This document shows positions 1 through 11,799 of a DNA stretch of 23,952 bases, in pieces. A program made the position numbers and the translations under genes. Each line of letters begins with the position of its first letter. The first letter of the stretch is position 1. Source of the stretch: Apostichopus leukothele (taxonomy: Eukaryota; Echinodermata; Holothuroidea; Aspidochirotida; Stichopodidae); assembly GCA_010014835.2 (NCBI GenBank), contig JAAAKB020024099.1, positions 1 through 23,952 on the forward strand. Reading direction: 5' to 3'. Below the pieces are notes generated by a model. That model saw only the letters and a program-made list of their open reading frames with translations, made no database searches and was not told the origin of the DNA.

Positions 1-750
1 GGGCGTTACTTTGTGTGGTGCGGCACCAAACCTGGTGTGGTATTTTATAGAGGGTGGCTTGCGGTCCCGGGGGGGTGCGGGGGGGGGGGGGGGGGGGACA
101 GGGGGGGGGGACAGTTGCATGTCCATGGGTCTTCATGATAATCCAAAACTAGGTCACAACAGTCCAGTCGAGTCAAGTAATGTGCGGCGGGATTTAGACT
201 AGCAACCAAATAGAAGGTAGCAATGGCTTCTGATTGGCACCCCTCCTCTCCCACCCCCTCACCCAAAGAACACTAAAATATGTAGAAATTACCCGACAAA
301 AGGCCGGATAGCTTTAAGTTTAAAAGACACAGAATATCTTGAGGACATTGGTTTAAATTCGGTTCTAACTATGACTATTCATTGCTCTTGCAAATTTATT
401 TCCGAATCAACAGAGGTGATTCTATTTCTTCAATTAATCATGATGCAATGTCCACCATTTTGTCAAACATAATTAATGCCAAGAGTCCTATCTATCTTTA
501 AGTATATAAGCACTACCTTCCTTATTCCATAACATAATTAAATACATATCACACAATTGATTATGTTAAATCAAATTAAGCCACATCAAAATATCATTTC
601 ATCCAATGTAAAACTTCAAGTACAAGTTTTTTATTTTAATTTTCTAATGAATATACCCACTTTTCACTGATAGTCAACTTATGCAGCCCCTCCCTCCCCC
701 TCCCCTAATCCCCATCCACCTAAAGAGTTATAAAATGTGGGTTAAAAATA
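1..750. other. AT-rich non-coding stretch with a G-rich tract
   Basis: No exon, RNA gene or recognised element apart from the G tract described separately. Short open frames at 11-202 and 45-266 are produced by the G run and are not credible genes. Confidence 0.5.
69..110 (+). repeat. Poly-G tract
   Basis: Runs of 7, 19 and 10 G residues (69-75, 79-97, 101-110) separated by TGC and ACA. A homopolymer of this kind can form G-quadruplexes and is also a common place for sequencing length error. Confidence 0.9.
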
Positions 751-779
751 CCGTCATTACATCCACTTTGAGGAAATTC

Positions 780-1485
780 TCATTTACTCATCGACGGTAG
801 GTCACATGTAGGCTGCACAGTAAAGTGTTCATCTTATGACGACTGTGTAAGAAGTCACTATATACATATATATGTACCTAAATTAGTGTACATGACTACT
901 GCATGTAGATCAACACACAGTAGGCAATGAACAAAGGTTAACAATCAGACTACGAGAACTCGACATCGTCTGACGTAATCGACCGTCCGAAATGAGTTAA
1001 AACCCACAGAGCCAGTCTGTCTACATGTATTAAAAATAGTTGATAGTTATAGTTTATATATAGACAGATCTCTACATACCTTTGGACCAAACATGGCCTT
1101 CCCCGTATACGACCTCTCGAAGGTAGAGATAGAGACGCCTGGGCAGACTGATCATAAACGACATCATATCTGGACGGGGTCTTGTGCATGACTTGTCAGT
1201 TTGCCCACATGTGTGCATTATTATTACTATACTGTTGCTGCTAGTACTGCTACTGCTGATGCGTACTTGTGATGGTACCCAGAGAGACTTTCAAAACACA
1301 ACACGTATATATATATATAGATACATATGTATATGCATGGAGTGCAGAGTAGGTAAGTGCTTTCGGTTTCATTGATAGGATGAAACCGATGGATATATAT
1401 CTAGGGCTTTGCGTCACATCTCGCCGTCGTCGAACGACCAGCATGTTCGAGTGAGATTGATATCACGACAACGGAATTCTCCACG
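780..1485. other. CpG-normal block inside otherwise CpG-poor DNA
   Basis: About 33 CpG in 700 bp by hand count, near expectation, while the following 10 kb is strongly depleted. It contains TGACGTAA (CRE/ATF-like) near 972. On the minus strand two overlapping frames stay open over 1081-1190 and stop at a donor-like GTATGT (1080-1075). Neither frame resembles a protein I know, so it is not called as an exon. It may be intergenic DNA, a regulatory block or a younger insertion. Confidence 0.4.
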
Positions 1486-1631
1486 CTTTGATCAAACGAA
1501 TGAGCAACAAAAAAAAAAGAGGCTGCAGGCATTCATTTCTAGGAGACTGTACAATAGTTGGTGAAGTTATCACTGCGTAGGAATGAACAAGTAGTGTAAC
1601 ACTAAACTATGAAAAGACACACATGTATAAT

Positions 1632-1830
1632 AATGTATGTATGTGTTAATGTATGTGACTATGTATGTATGTATACTATGTATGTATGTATACTATGTAT
1701 GTATGTACATGTGTGTACCTATGTATACTATGTATATATTATACATGAAATATGTTTGTGTGTATGCGTGTATGCGTGTGTGTGTGTATGTATGTATTAA
1801 TGTATGTATGTTTGTATGCATTATGCATGT
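1632..1830 (+). repeat. Imperfect (TATG)n / TGTG microsatellite
   Basis: Mostly ATGT/TATG tetranucleotides with interruptions, passing into TGTG/TGCG near 1758-1790. The open frames over it are Tyr/Val/Cys/Met-rich artefacts of the repeat. Confidence 0.9.
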
Positions 1831-2354
1831 TAGTTCTGTAGTACACAAATGACTTAAAATTGTTGAACAAAGAAACAGAAACGAAAATGAAACTTACGAG
1901 AAATTAACTGGTTAAACATTTATTTTTAGACAAATTAATTTTTGCATTTAATGTCGTCATGGTGTGACATTTGTTTCAATATGCAGTGTTGTAGTTTTGT
2001 TTCTTTTAATAAAAACAAAATTTTACTACACGCTTAATTGGTGTTCTATAAAACTTAACACAGCTGGTAACAACTTAAAACCAGAGGGAAACCCCTCCCA
2101 GCAGTAACTTGCCTTTAGATACATTTAATACATATGTAGCACAAGAGTAGTATGCAAGCTAACCATGGCTGAAGTTAATACTACAGATGGAGAACAGTAC
2201 AAATCTAAACAGAGTCAGTGCTTACATGGTTTGAAGACTGGGAATCTTGTGACATAATACCACAATCATGAAAGAAAGACAGAGGGACATTGTTTCTGGC
2301 TGGTAATTTAATTGCATGCTAACTTTAACAACAAAGAGCTGAATTTGTAATAGT
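1831..2354. other. Non-coding stretch, nothing recognised
   Basis: No open frame of note and no repeat recognised. CpG is already falling here and is absent through most of 2041-2890. Confidence 0.5.
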
Positions 2355-2990
2355 TAACCTGATGAGATCCATTTGATACTTTGACATATGGACCTCTGCT
2401 GACCCCAAATGACCTTTGACCTCCACCCAAAATAATAGGGTTCTTGTACTCACTATAAGAAAGACATGCTAAATTGGCTATGTGATGTAACCTATGTTGG
2501 TATATTGTGCTTATAAGGTTTGTGTTTATAAGACTTTACAGATTGTAACCTGTGTTGACCCCATATCACCTTTGACCTCCACCCAAAACACTAAGGTTCT
2601 TGTACTCACAATATGAGCACCAATAAAGTTCCTACTTGGAGATACTGTTTTTACAAATATTTCAGGGTTTGATTCCTGGTGACCTTAAATGAATTCTCAC
2701 CTACACCAAATTGTGTAAAAGCTTTACACCACAGAATGTTGTCCTTTTGTTTTGAGATTGTCAAATTTTGCATTCTGCTAACCCCAAATGACCTTTGACC
2801 TTCACCCAAAGCAATAGGGTTCTTGTCCTAATAATAATGGGGAACCACTGGCCATATATGAGAACTGCAGAGGGTTACCTATCTTGAGATATCACGTTGA
2901 CGAGCTAGGGCATCATATACACACCCACGCGCGAACACACATACAACTTGACTGCATAAGTTTCTTGCCTGCCTAAGGCAGGTAACCAAC
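2355..2990 (+). mobile_element. Dispersed non-coding repeat, copy R1
   Basis: Contains three internal units each with a TGACC...TTTGACC core followed by CCACCCAAA, AGGGTTCTTGT and ACTCA (near 2400, 2560 and 2785), an ATATCACGTTGACGAGCT segment, a CA-rich stretch (about 2920-2945), TTGACTGCAT, and a terminal hairpin TTGCCTGCCT / AGGCAGGTAA (2965-2985). It has no open frame. The 5' part seen in R2 and R3 is not obvious, so this copy may be truncated. It shares the 3' end plan with R2-R4. Confidence 0.7.
2965..2985 (+). other. Terminal hairpin of repeat R1
   Basis: TTGCCTGCCT, one A, then AGGCAGGTAA: a 10-bp stem with one G-T pair. It is followed by AACCAACC. A second perfect hairpin, GAAACG-AAAAA-CGTTTC, lies directly behind at 2993-3009. 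Confidence 0.8.
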
Positions 2991-3344
2991 CAGAAACGAA
3001 AAACGTTTCGTGATTACGATGTTTAAACATATTCATAGTGTGGTAAGCAATACATGTTAATATACATGAATTTGGGCAAACCAAAATGAAAATTATCTAT
3101 TGACTAATGCAGCAAGGTATAAAGGTATCAGGAATCAGTTATCATGTTGACAAAGCATCAAACATTTCATTCACTGGTAAGGATTTTACAGCATAGAGTT
3201 TATATACCAATTCCTTATTGCAATACCGTTAAGATAAATTGTTAATAGACTGAGAGCTCTACATGAGATTTTGAAATAGTTGATAAGCTAAAAGTCATCT
3301 GGTATAAATCACAAAACAAATTGCCAATCTGATATCAATTGATA

Positions 3345-4085
3345 TAACCTTTTGACCCCTTGAGGCTGAAACTGGATAAGGGCCACTTGAGTGTCCAAAA
3401 AGCAATACTACATTTATATCAACTTTTCTTGAACTTTCCTGGATGACTGTATGTTCTGTCAGACTTACAGAACACCTTCACACAACTTAACTGAACTGAA
3501 TTTGACCAAACTATGTTCACCAAAAGAAAATCATACCATTGTAAAATTGACAGATTTATAATTTTTGAGTTTTCATGTTTAAAAGGTTTACAGAATTTGA
3601 TACCTGTTGACCTCTACCAATTTTAATCATGTGACATCTATCTACCAAGTATGACAAATGGATTCAACTTGTAGTTGATGAGATATCGTGTTTACAAGCT
3701 GTTTTGAATACTTCCCATTAATTCCACCAACTCATGATATTAGCCAGGTCAAAGTTGTTTTTGCAAAGAGCATGTATATACTTACTATGTAGGTCCATCA
3801 CCATACCCAGTATGAACTAAATAGGACATACTGTTGAAGAGATATTGACATTTTAAGAATTTTATGTTGAGCCCTGCCAACTCATTAATATTCACAAACA
3901 ATAGGGCACATTTACACATCATGGGACATTGACCTACCAAGCATGACATTGACTCAACTTGTTCTTCTTGAGATATTGTGTTTACAAGCTGGCTGTCATA
4001 TATACATACACACACACACATACACACACACACACACGCCAGCATGATTGCAAAGGTTACTGAGCCTTCAACATCGTAACCAAAC
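3345..4085 (+). mobile_element. Dispersed non-coding repeat, copy R2
   Basis: Collinear with R3. The 5' part has AACTGGATAAGGGCCACTTG and later CTTCACACAACTTAACTGAA; then units with CTACCAAGTATGACA, CAACTTGTAGTTGATGAGA and TGTTTACAAGCT (3689 and 3979); then a CA microsatellite (4009-4037), CAGCATGATTGCAAA, and a terminal hairpin GGTTAC...GTAACC (4055-4081). It is non-coding. It lies downstream of the PRCP-like exon, in antisense orientation to it. Confidence 0.75.
4009..4037 (+). repeat. (CA)n microsatellite within repeat R2
   Basis: CACACA/TACACA run just 5' of the terminal hairpin. The same position is CA-rich in R1, R3 and R4, so the microsatellite appears to be part of the element. Confidence 0.85.
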
Positions 4086-4943
4086 AATATTGATTTCATT
4101 ATGAGGCAAGCTAGTCGTATTTTAGGGGATAATCAGCTTCTCTGGACTCATCATAGCAATATTATCTTGACTTCTTGAGGCTTAGAAACTAAACACCGTT
4201 CTTGAAGATAACAACCACCCCGCTATATGCTAATAGTGCACTAATTCCTCATAGTGGATGGTTGAGATTAAATATATGCCAATAGAGCTGATGTGTATCG
4301 TAATGCTTGTTAAGCTAGCCGTACAGGCCTATGAAAACCTGTACAGGATATGTGTAGGCTAGCAGGGCATGTGCATCTCTCGATAGTGGTGAGATGACAT
4401 CCCCTGAAGGAGAGGAAGAAATTTCCCACGAAACCCAAACTACTGGACTGTGGACAAATCCTTTGGGATGTAAGGGGAAACCTATGAGGGATTCCACTGT
4501 GGAAAGGGGACACTCCTTAGTTGGAATGAGGAGGTTTCTTGATGCTATTTTTGCAAAACTGGTACCCTCACAAAGACATAGGCGAACAGACAAGTGGCAA
4601 AACTAAGGATCCCAAAGGATACTGATCCAATCTTCGTGCTGAAAGATGCTTCCAGTACAATCCTTTGTTGATCCTTAAATGGGTTCAAAAGTGAAAAATT
4701 CCAAAAGGTAATCAAAGGTGGAAAAACTAAGCTAATTTTGTGTTTCTTAACAATTGAAGGGTAGAATGAGGAGGGGGGTAGACCGGAAAGGGTGGTCACC
4801 TGTCGAGGCCGTTACCAGTTGCAGTACATATCGTACAATAAGAGTGCAGTTGTTTTGAGGAGACAGGTAAGTGAGGAAGTGAAGTAAATCTAGTGCATTC
4901 CTACACTGATACCCACCCACATGATTGGTATATCATGACTTAC
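4086..4943. other. Unassigned DNA downstream of the PRCP-like exon
   Basis: Several overlapping frames stay open on both strands between 4310 and 4800, but none has a recognisable domain, splice-site pair or codon-like bias. An unclassified repeat or a chance opening is more likely than an exon. A donor-like AGACAGGTAAGT on the plus strand (4861-4872) has no credible coding frame in front of it. Confidence 0.4.
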
Positions 4944-5122
4944 CCTGCTATGACATTTGGATACTTCATTCTCATCCATGCAGCTAGCATTCCTCCATAA
5001 GATCCTCCAAATGCTATCACAGGGCTGTGTGCCAGGCTAGGTTCTTCCTTGATAGCTCCAATCAGATATGCATAATCTGCTAATGCTTGTTCAGATGATA
5101 AGTATTTTAAGTGCATCAGATC
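4944..5122 (-). CDS. PRCP: Lysosomal Pro-X carboxypeptidase-like exon with catalytic serine
   Basis: A 179-bp exon, acceptor CCCTTCTTAAAG and donor GTAAGT, encoding 59 codons plus GG of a split Gly. Joined to the upstream exon it reads NDSFKDLMHLKYLSSEQALAD; human PRCP is NSFKDSRHLNFLTSEQALAD. It then carries the S28 nucleophile motif FGGSYGGMLAAW followed by RMKYP. The serine codon is at 5002-5000 and corresponds to catalytic Ser179 of human PRCP; the Asp and His of the triad lie in later exons. The intron to the previous exon is 5,835 bp (5123-10957). The continuation (ALAASAPI and onward, about 290 residues) was not found in 1-4943, so the gene probably runs past the window start or is incomplete here. 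Confidence 0.94.
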
Positions 5123-5924
5123 CTTTAAGAAGGGAACAAAACACATTAAAGTCAAATTCAATTCAGTGAAATTCAAGCCTTACACATTTTATCCTATTAA
5201 AGTGTAGCTTCATGAAGAGATCAGCTACTGACTGAGACATCCAACACTTAGTAAATACTGAAAGATTTTTCTTAGAATTCCCAACAAACAACATACATTA
5301 ATGCTTCACCCTCAAATCATTCAACCTAGACTAGAGGTGGATCTCAGAGTATCAACTCAACTTTCCAAACAGACAGTTGTGAAAAATTAAATTCACTGCT
5401 TTGTTGAGAAGTGTGCCATGGCTTGCAGTGTTAATTAACGACTGACCAACTAGCTAGATCCACCTGCATGGAGGCTAGGCTTACATTTTATTAATATCTG
5501 TTTAGTAGATAATTTGCTCAATTCCACTTAACTATCTGACTAGTGTACAGCAAGTGAGTTATAATTAGTCCAACAATTAAGTGAGAACCAGCAAAGATTG
5601 CAGATTTCCAACTCATTATTTGTAGCACTCACTGGTGGGCATCAACCAATTAATTCAGTGATAAGCATTTTTACAATGTAGACATTATATTTCAATTTGT
5701 TCACTATACAAAGAGAACAGTCTTCCTACTTATTGTGGAATACAGACACACAGATGTTCTATTTATGGGCACATGGACATTTTCTTGTACCAATTTTGAG
5801 CTGGCAAAGCAGTTCTACCACCAACCACCCCTTTAATAATTGTTATTAATGCAAGAGAGTAACATGACATTGTTAACTAACTGTCAAAAGCCATATCACC
5901 TAGTTTAAAACACAGAGAATAAGG
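5123..5924 (-). other. PRCP-like intron, proximal part
   Basis: Part of the 5,835-bp intron between the two PRCP-like exons. AT-rich and CpG-poor, with no recognised element before repeat R3. Confidence 0.6.
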
Positions 5925-6560
5925 CTAATTTTGAGACCATTTGAGATATAAACCTGGAGGCCACTTGAAGCCGAGAGTGAGAAAACTGATAAGGGCCATT
6001 TGAGTGTGTATAAATTAAGCACTGAGACAAGAGTAACAACTTTTTGAAGCAGATTTGATGTCCTGTCCAGCTACATATTGTGGACAATTTGGCCCTTTCA
6101 CAAAACTACACTGAACAGAAGTTGACCTCTACCAATTTCACTAGGGTTCTTGCACTCACCAAGCAGGAACTACATACAAAGTATGAACTTCAACAAAGAT
6201 GTCCTTTTTGAGCTATCTATCACGTTAACAAGATTTTCAGTCTTTGACTTATGTTGATGGCAAATGACCTTTGGCCACCATTTTCAATAAGGTTCTTGTA
6301 CTCACTAAGCTGGATCTACATACGATATATGAAGTTCAACAAATTTGTACTCTTTGAGTAATTATGTTTAAAGGATTTGACAATTTGACCTCTGTTGACC
6401 TTTGAACTTTACACAATGTTCTTGTATGCAGCAAGACAGATCCACATACCAAGTATGACATTAATTTGCCATAAACTGTTTGAGTTACAATGTTTACAAG
6501 CAAGTGTCACATACACACAAACACACACACAAACCAACTTGACTGCATATGGCTAGTAAC
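5925..6560 (+). mobile_element. Dispersed non-coding repeat, copy R3
   Basis: Collinear with R2: AACTGATAAGGGCCATTTG near 5985, TTTCACAAAACTACACTGAA near 6097, then units with GACCTCTACCA, AGGGTTCTTGCACTCACC and TACATACAAAGTATGAA. It has DR1-like sites at 6265-6277 and 6396-6408 and TGTTTACAAGC at 6491. A CA-rich stretch and TTGACTGCATA precede a shortened end (GGCTAGTAACC), which looks like the R2 hairpin with its loop lost. It sits in the PRCP-like intron, antisense to the gene. Confidence 0.75.
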
Positions 6561-9500
6561 CAAAAACTGTACTACTTAGCTAGATTTAATTGTTTGTGAA
6601 GCTTTATCAGGAATGGGATAGGCATGACATTGGTTGTTGTAGGTTAAACATTAAAGGAGAACTGTAAGAGTTGAGTGCTACAAGATTGGTCTGTATTTTG
6701 ATGTGTCTCCTAATTGCCATAGTCGGTGCAGATTTATATATACACCGATGATATCACACCACTAGCTGCCTTATCAGCAACCATACACTTCCCTATATTG
6801 CTCAAGCTAAGCTACACACCTCCATGCAGCATTTCACCTCCTTCCCAGGCAATTGCTAGTTAACCTAACCCTGCATAGTAGATATATCAGTTCTGCCAAT
6901 GAAAGCATATTTCTTTCTCAATCTATAGTTATCCCACCACAATTAGAGTAGTGCATGTCCGCCTGATAGGTTAACCGTGGGAAAATAGCCCTAAAGTGAC
7001 CTATTGTAGTGATGTTTTGGCATTTCATGAGTCATTATCATTATATTTAATGCTTGGATGCTGAAGAAGATGAAATAAACTAAGTACTGGTGGTCTACAA
7101 ATTTGGAGGACAGAAGGTGGTTTAATGTATATTAGAAAATTTTGGGTGCAACAAGAAGATTCCGCAGCGACAGCTGGCAGATGGGTTGTGAAGTGGGTTG
7201 GAAAGTGAAGAGTTAAGTGTGTAAGTAAATGGGAGCAATTATATGTGGTGCGACACCTTTTATCTAGGCCAAATTGTGTTTTCTCAATCTGGCTGGAAAA
7301 CAGCATGTAAATGGCTTAAATGCATTGTATAGTGTAGGAATTGGTATTTCAGGGGAGGGTTCAATGATTTCATGCCACAGTAATTGCTGTGGTCAAAAAT
7401 GAATATTTAGGGCAAAATTTTGACTTTTAGGCCTGAAATTGCCAAGATGGACTCTGGTGGGGTCCTACTGTATTAGCACAAAGTGAGCTATTTATTCATG
7501 CTTAAGTTATTTTGAATGTTGTTGAAGGTTCAGCCCCTACCAACGATTAGCATTTAGGGACTATAAGCTGGGCCCTACAGTATATGGATGTGTGCGGTTG
7601 ACACTAGTTCACAAAGCTTGCTAAGCAAGGTTAACCAATGTACATGACATTTTGTTGTAAGGATAGCAACTAAATTTGGAATAAGTTCATTCAAAATACA
7701 TGAAATGTGGTTGTCCCAGCCTGGAAACTGTAATTAATTCCTGCCCTACCTAAATGGTAGCAATGAGAGGCACAGAAGCATCACTAATACTTATTGAATT
7801 TTGAAGACTCATGTAGGTGAATGGCTTAATATAGTTGCCTATTAGCTGATGTCATAAGCAGATGCCTTGATAGTGTTGTCTAGGCCTAGCATTTTGTCCA
7901 CTAATTGTGTTACAGTAGGTACATTATAATAGAGTGCCTGTATTTTTGGACCTGTAACCAATTTAACTACCTTTATTCTGCTGATGTCAAACTACATGTG
8001 GAAGGCTAACATGTATTTCTTCTTCTCTTAAGCACTTAGTGTGCAGAATTTTACAGTATATTGACTGACAAATTCATTGCAAAGTGATAGAAAACTACTA
8101 GGCAGTACTAGGGTGGCAAAAGCAAATTAATGGATTATGACCCTGCAATTATACAGCATAATCCTCACTCACCTTGGTTCCTTCCACCACCCTACTCCCT
8201 TTAAGGTAGGAATGTTAGTCTTTATTTAACTGAGATATAAAATTACATAAATGTATAAGTAGTCTCCTCCCATGACTGGATGTTTGTTTAACTGTACAAT
8301 ATTCTCACACAGCAGCTTCTAGGTAGCTCAGCTAGTCTGATGACTGCTATAATAAACAAAACAGCAAAGTGACAAGTTTTGACCAAGGAATGCTCCTGAA
8401 ATATTCTTTTGGGACTATAAATCAGGATCTTCAGAGATGTCTGAGATGGATGTCTCTATGTCTGCAGTGTTTCCAATTGGTATGCTCAAGCTTTTATAAA
8501 CTCTTCAATGTGGTATCGACAGGTGGCATGCCATTGTTTATTACCCTGATCCGCTGGAGAAATCCTTTCATGCATGCACTCTCTCTTACTTTCCTAGAAG
8601 GTTGGCAGTCTTATTCATTAATATGGCCTGTTTCTTCAGTGAATTTTGCTTGCATTCAACTCAGTCAGATATTTGAAGTGCATGAACATGTTACCCTGTC
8701 AAGTGCGATATTTCCTGCAAGAAAACTTTAATCCTATATTTAGAAATGGTACACGGTGTCCAAATTTGATCCGGATGAGGGTATTTAGCATACATGTTCA
8801 ACACTTCATAACAAACATCAGGTTTTTAAACTCTGCTGTTTTGGTCAATTGTGAAGGCTTTAATAATCTTTTTCAAAAGACATGAATAGAGGGGTGCCCT
8901 CTATTTTGATATCAGCAGCAAAACAACTGCTTTAATGCTTTTTATGCACCAATAGGGTGGGGAGATGGAAAGGCATGTATGTTCAGTGCGCATGCCATAC
9001 TTGGTAGCCTCTTTGTTGCTCCACTTATTCTTGAAAATATATCAAAATATCAATTGCAAATTTCCTGTTCCGATTTTACTGTTCCTTTCACAGGCCTGCA
9101 GGGTAAACCCCCTTCTGCTCGGGCCTGCGTGGTGGGCAAGCAACGACTGAGTGTTATGTATGACCACCAATTGACAGAGAGTCATGAAAAATTGAAGGAA
9201 GTCATTTATACATTCAAAGTGAGAAGCAACTTCAGTGAAATATCTCCCTAGTGACTCTTCGAGAGACATTCATTATTCCACACATATACGGCATACTCTG
9301 CTCACAATTGAGTCCTGAGAGCTGGAATGAGCTCATGCCAGTTCTTAGAGGAAACCAAAATGCAAAATAAATTGTGTTTGTTTAATGTGGGGTAGTACAG
9401 GGATTCCTAGACAGCGATTGGGGCAAATCCGACACAGTCACCAACAATATATTGTTAGTCAGGGGAAAAACATACTGTCGGGAACATTTTTCAAATTTCA

Positions 9501-10957
9501 AATGTATTTTAACAACATTAAGACAATCTTGCATTTAGACATAATTATATTACAATAATTACATATATTATTTTGTCTTAAAATGCCTTGAATGCAACAT
9601 TCAACATTGGATTTGACTTTTTTGGGGGAGGTCCACCATATCCCCTCCCCACTACATGGGAGTCACATTTGGCAACTCCACAGTCACACCACCCTTTCTT
9701 AAAAACATTTATCTGCCTACAGACATCCACAAAAGCTCAACAGCTCAGTATGAGATAACTGGAATTGCCCCTCCCCCACACTTTTGAAATTTGTGCAACT
9801 ACTATTAACACTTTTATATCATAATCAAATCCAAAAACTATGGCCTTTGATTTCTTAATGTTAATGTGTACCATATGTGATAGTGAACAAAAATATTGTA
9901 TTCCAGAACAGTTAATATCCTATCACCAAATTTTCTTTCCCTCCCTTGATGGTTGTCACAAAACGAAACTATGCACATTTTTACAGTTCAGCCACCTGCC
10001 TACTTGTGTTCACCTCTTAGTACATGAGCTCATTGTAGTTTTGATATTCCAACTATGCGCCATATTGGCAAGCCAAGTTTAATTTTGTATTTTAGTGAAT
10101 GTCATTATTCAGCTTCTTCACCAGTTTTGCTTTTGCTGGATTCTAATCGTAACTACATTAATTGCCAGGACATATACAAAATACTTGTGTACTTTAATTC
10201 TGTTTGCTCATTTGACATGAGTCATTTATGTCATGAGGTGCATTATTATGTGCCTGATACAGTGTCTTGGTGCAGGTAAGTTGCCCTACTTACATTGATC
10301 AACCTGCTCCCTCCTCCTCCAGAAAGACAACTGTCCCCTGGGTGTCAGCATCAAACCTGGGGTTACATTACTTATTTGAAATATTCTTTGATGGGATACT
10401 GTTTTCATTTTTCAATCCCTTTAGTCCACCAAGTTGCATCAGATCACTTTCACTAGACATACACTCAGTTTGAAAGGATGAAGTACAGTAGTGCAACACA
10501 GCAAGTAATGCTGCAATCTATTACTCTACTACATATGTGAGCAAGCACAAGACCACAAGCTACAGATGATGTAACATTCACTAACAAGGATCTCTATGGA
10601 AATTTGGTTAGTGTTCAAATGGATTAACTGCCAACACTTTAACCTAACAAACAGGTTTTACTGTGAAGTTTGTGTACTCATGGAGGTAAAACTCTAACTA
10701 AATGTAAGAGGTGTTACTGTGAAGTTCTTGTATTCCTTATGACAAAACCCTACCCTAATAACTTTTGAACTTCACCAATAATGAAACAGCAGTGCACTTA
10801 CTACAGGTATCTACTACATACATACAGTACCATGTATATAAAGTGCATGCAAGCTTTGCAAGGTGTTTCTGTGCATCACATACTACTACATGCAGTTAAT
10901 ATCACCATCATTGATTCCTGATTCCTTTAGCCTTTGGCAAAGAACCAGTGATCTCAC
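6561..10957 (-). other. PRCP-like intron, distal part
   Basis: About 4.4 kb of CpG-poor DNA without a recognised exon of the gene. Open plus-strand stretches at 8369-8731 and 9090-9251 are noted under findings. 10620-10800 holds a twice-repeated TTACTGTGAAGTT and fragments resembling the dispersed repeat (GTTCTTGTATTC, TTTTGAACTTCACC), possibly a decayed copy. A donor-like GCAGGTAAGT at 10273-10282 on the plus strand has no supporting exon. Confidence 0.5.
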
Positions 10958-11059
10958 CTTGAAAGAGTCATTGCCAAATGGTAGTGATTTCCCATAATAC
11001 CGATGCTCTGCAAAAACAACGACGGCCTCAAATTCTGGAGCCATATCCCACAGCAGACC
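10958..11059 (-). CDS. PRCP: Lysosomal Pro-X carboxypeptidase-like (family S28) internal exon, HRYYG segment
   Basis: A 102-bp phase 0-0 exon, acceptor TTTTGCCATAG and donor GTGAGA, encoding 34 codons. It reads GLLWDMAPEFEA, then VFAEHRYYGKSLPFG, then NDSFK. Human PRCP has GFMWDVAEELKA, VFAEHRYYGESLPFG and DNSFK in the same order. The Trp-Asp pair and the DSF segment favour PRCP over its paralogue DPP7 (DPP2), although GKSLPFG also occurs in DPP7. PRCP removes C-terminal residues after proline (for example from angiotensin II) in lysosomes and at the cell surface. The preceding exon, expected to encode the YTGNEGD...WFCNNT segment, was not found between here and the CCP exon at 12.5 kb. Confidence 0.92.
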
Positions 11060-11799
11060 CTATGGCAAAACATTTTAAAATCAATTAGGAACTTTAATAT
11101 TCTGAGATGGAGACTTTCAACCAGACAGCAAAACTGCAGTGTGGTTTCGACGATGCTACACATGGATAATCTTATATGAATGTAGCTGTAGGGTATAGCC
11201 AGGATGAAAAAACATACTTCAATCTAAGTAGTACAGCAAATTAAATTGGTAAACATATTTAATATTTATGTTAATGCCCAACATTGTAGTCTCCATATTT
11301 AACTAATTTAAAGAAAGAAAAGGAAATTGAAAAAGCATATTACAAGCTTGAATTCAGATTGATAGGATCTAAGCATGAGGAACTGACACTGGTTGTCCTT
11401 AAATATAAACTGAACTGTAAAGTTTTGAGAATAAGGTGGGATTCTTCTTATAACATGGGAAAATACCAATTAATGTTTAAACCTAAATAGAAAGTGCCAG
11501 CACATGGAACAGGGACATAACAAAAGTGGCACACCAGAAATCTGTCTGTCCCTCACAGGAACAAAATGGATTTAGTTTTCCTTTCATTTCTATCAATTTA
11601 ATAGCTTAAAACTATACCCTAACAATTGACACTTATAATCACACATTCAATAATGAAATACAATAAATTTGTTAAATAAATTAGACTGTCCATCCCTCAT
11701 GCTTTTTTCTACCATTTGTAATATAACCAGAAAGCCAGTGGGCTTATTGTGATTCCTTGCCAATTGAGATTATAATCCCAAGCTTTTGTCATTGTTGAT
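11060..11799. other. Non-coding stretch upstream of the HRYYG exon
   Basis: CpG-poor and AT-rich, where the preceding PRCP exon would be expected. A minus-strand frame near 11590-11490 contains CSCEGQTDFWC, but it lacks splice sites and does not align with PRCP or a known domain. Confidence 0.45.

Noticed and set aside
1609-1852. Two plus-strand frames rich in Tyr, Val, Cys and Met
   Set aside because: They are translations of the TATG/TGTG microsatellite.
10055-10279. Plus-strand open frame ending at GCAGGTAAGT
   Set aside because: Good donor sequence, but no domain, acceptor or coding bias in front of it.
11490-11600. Minus-strand segment with CSCEGQTDFWC as the missing PRCP exon
   Set aside because: It shares only EG, D, W and C with the YTGNEGD...WFC segment, and no acceptor or donor fits.
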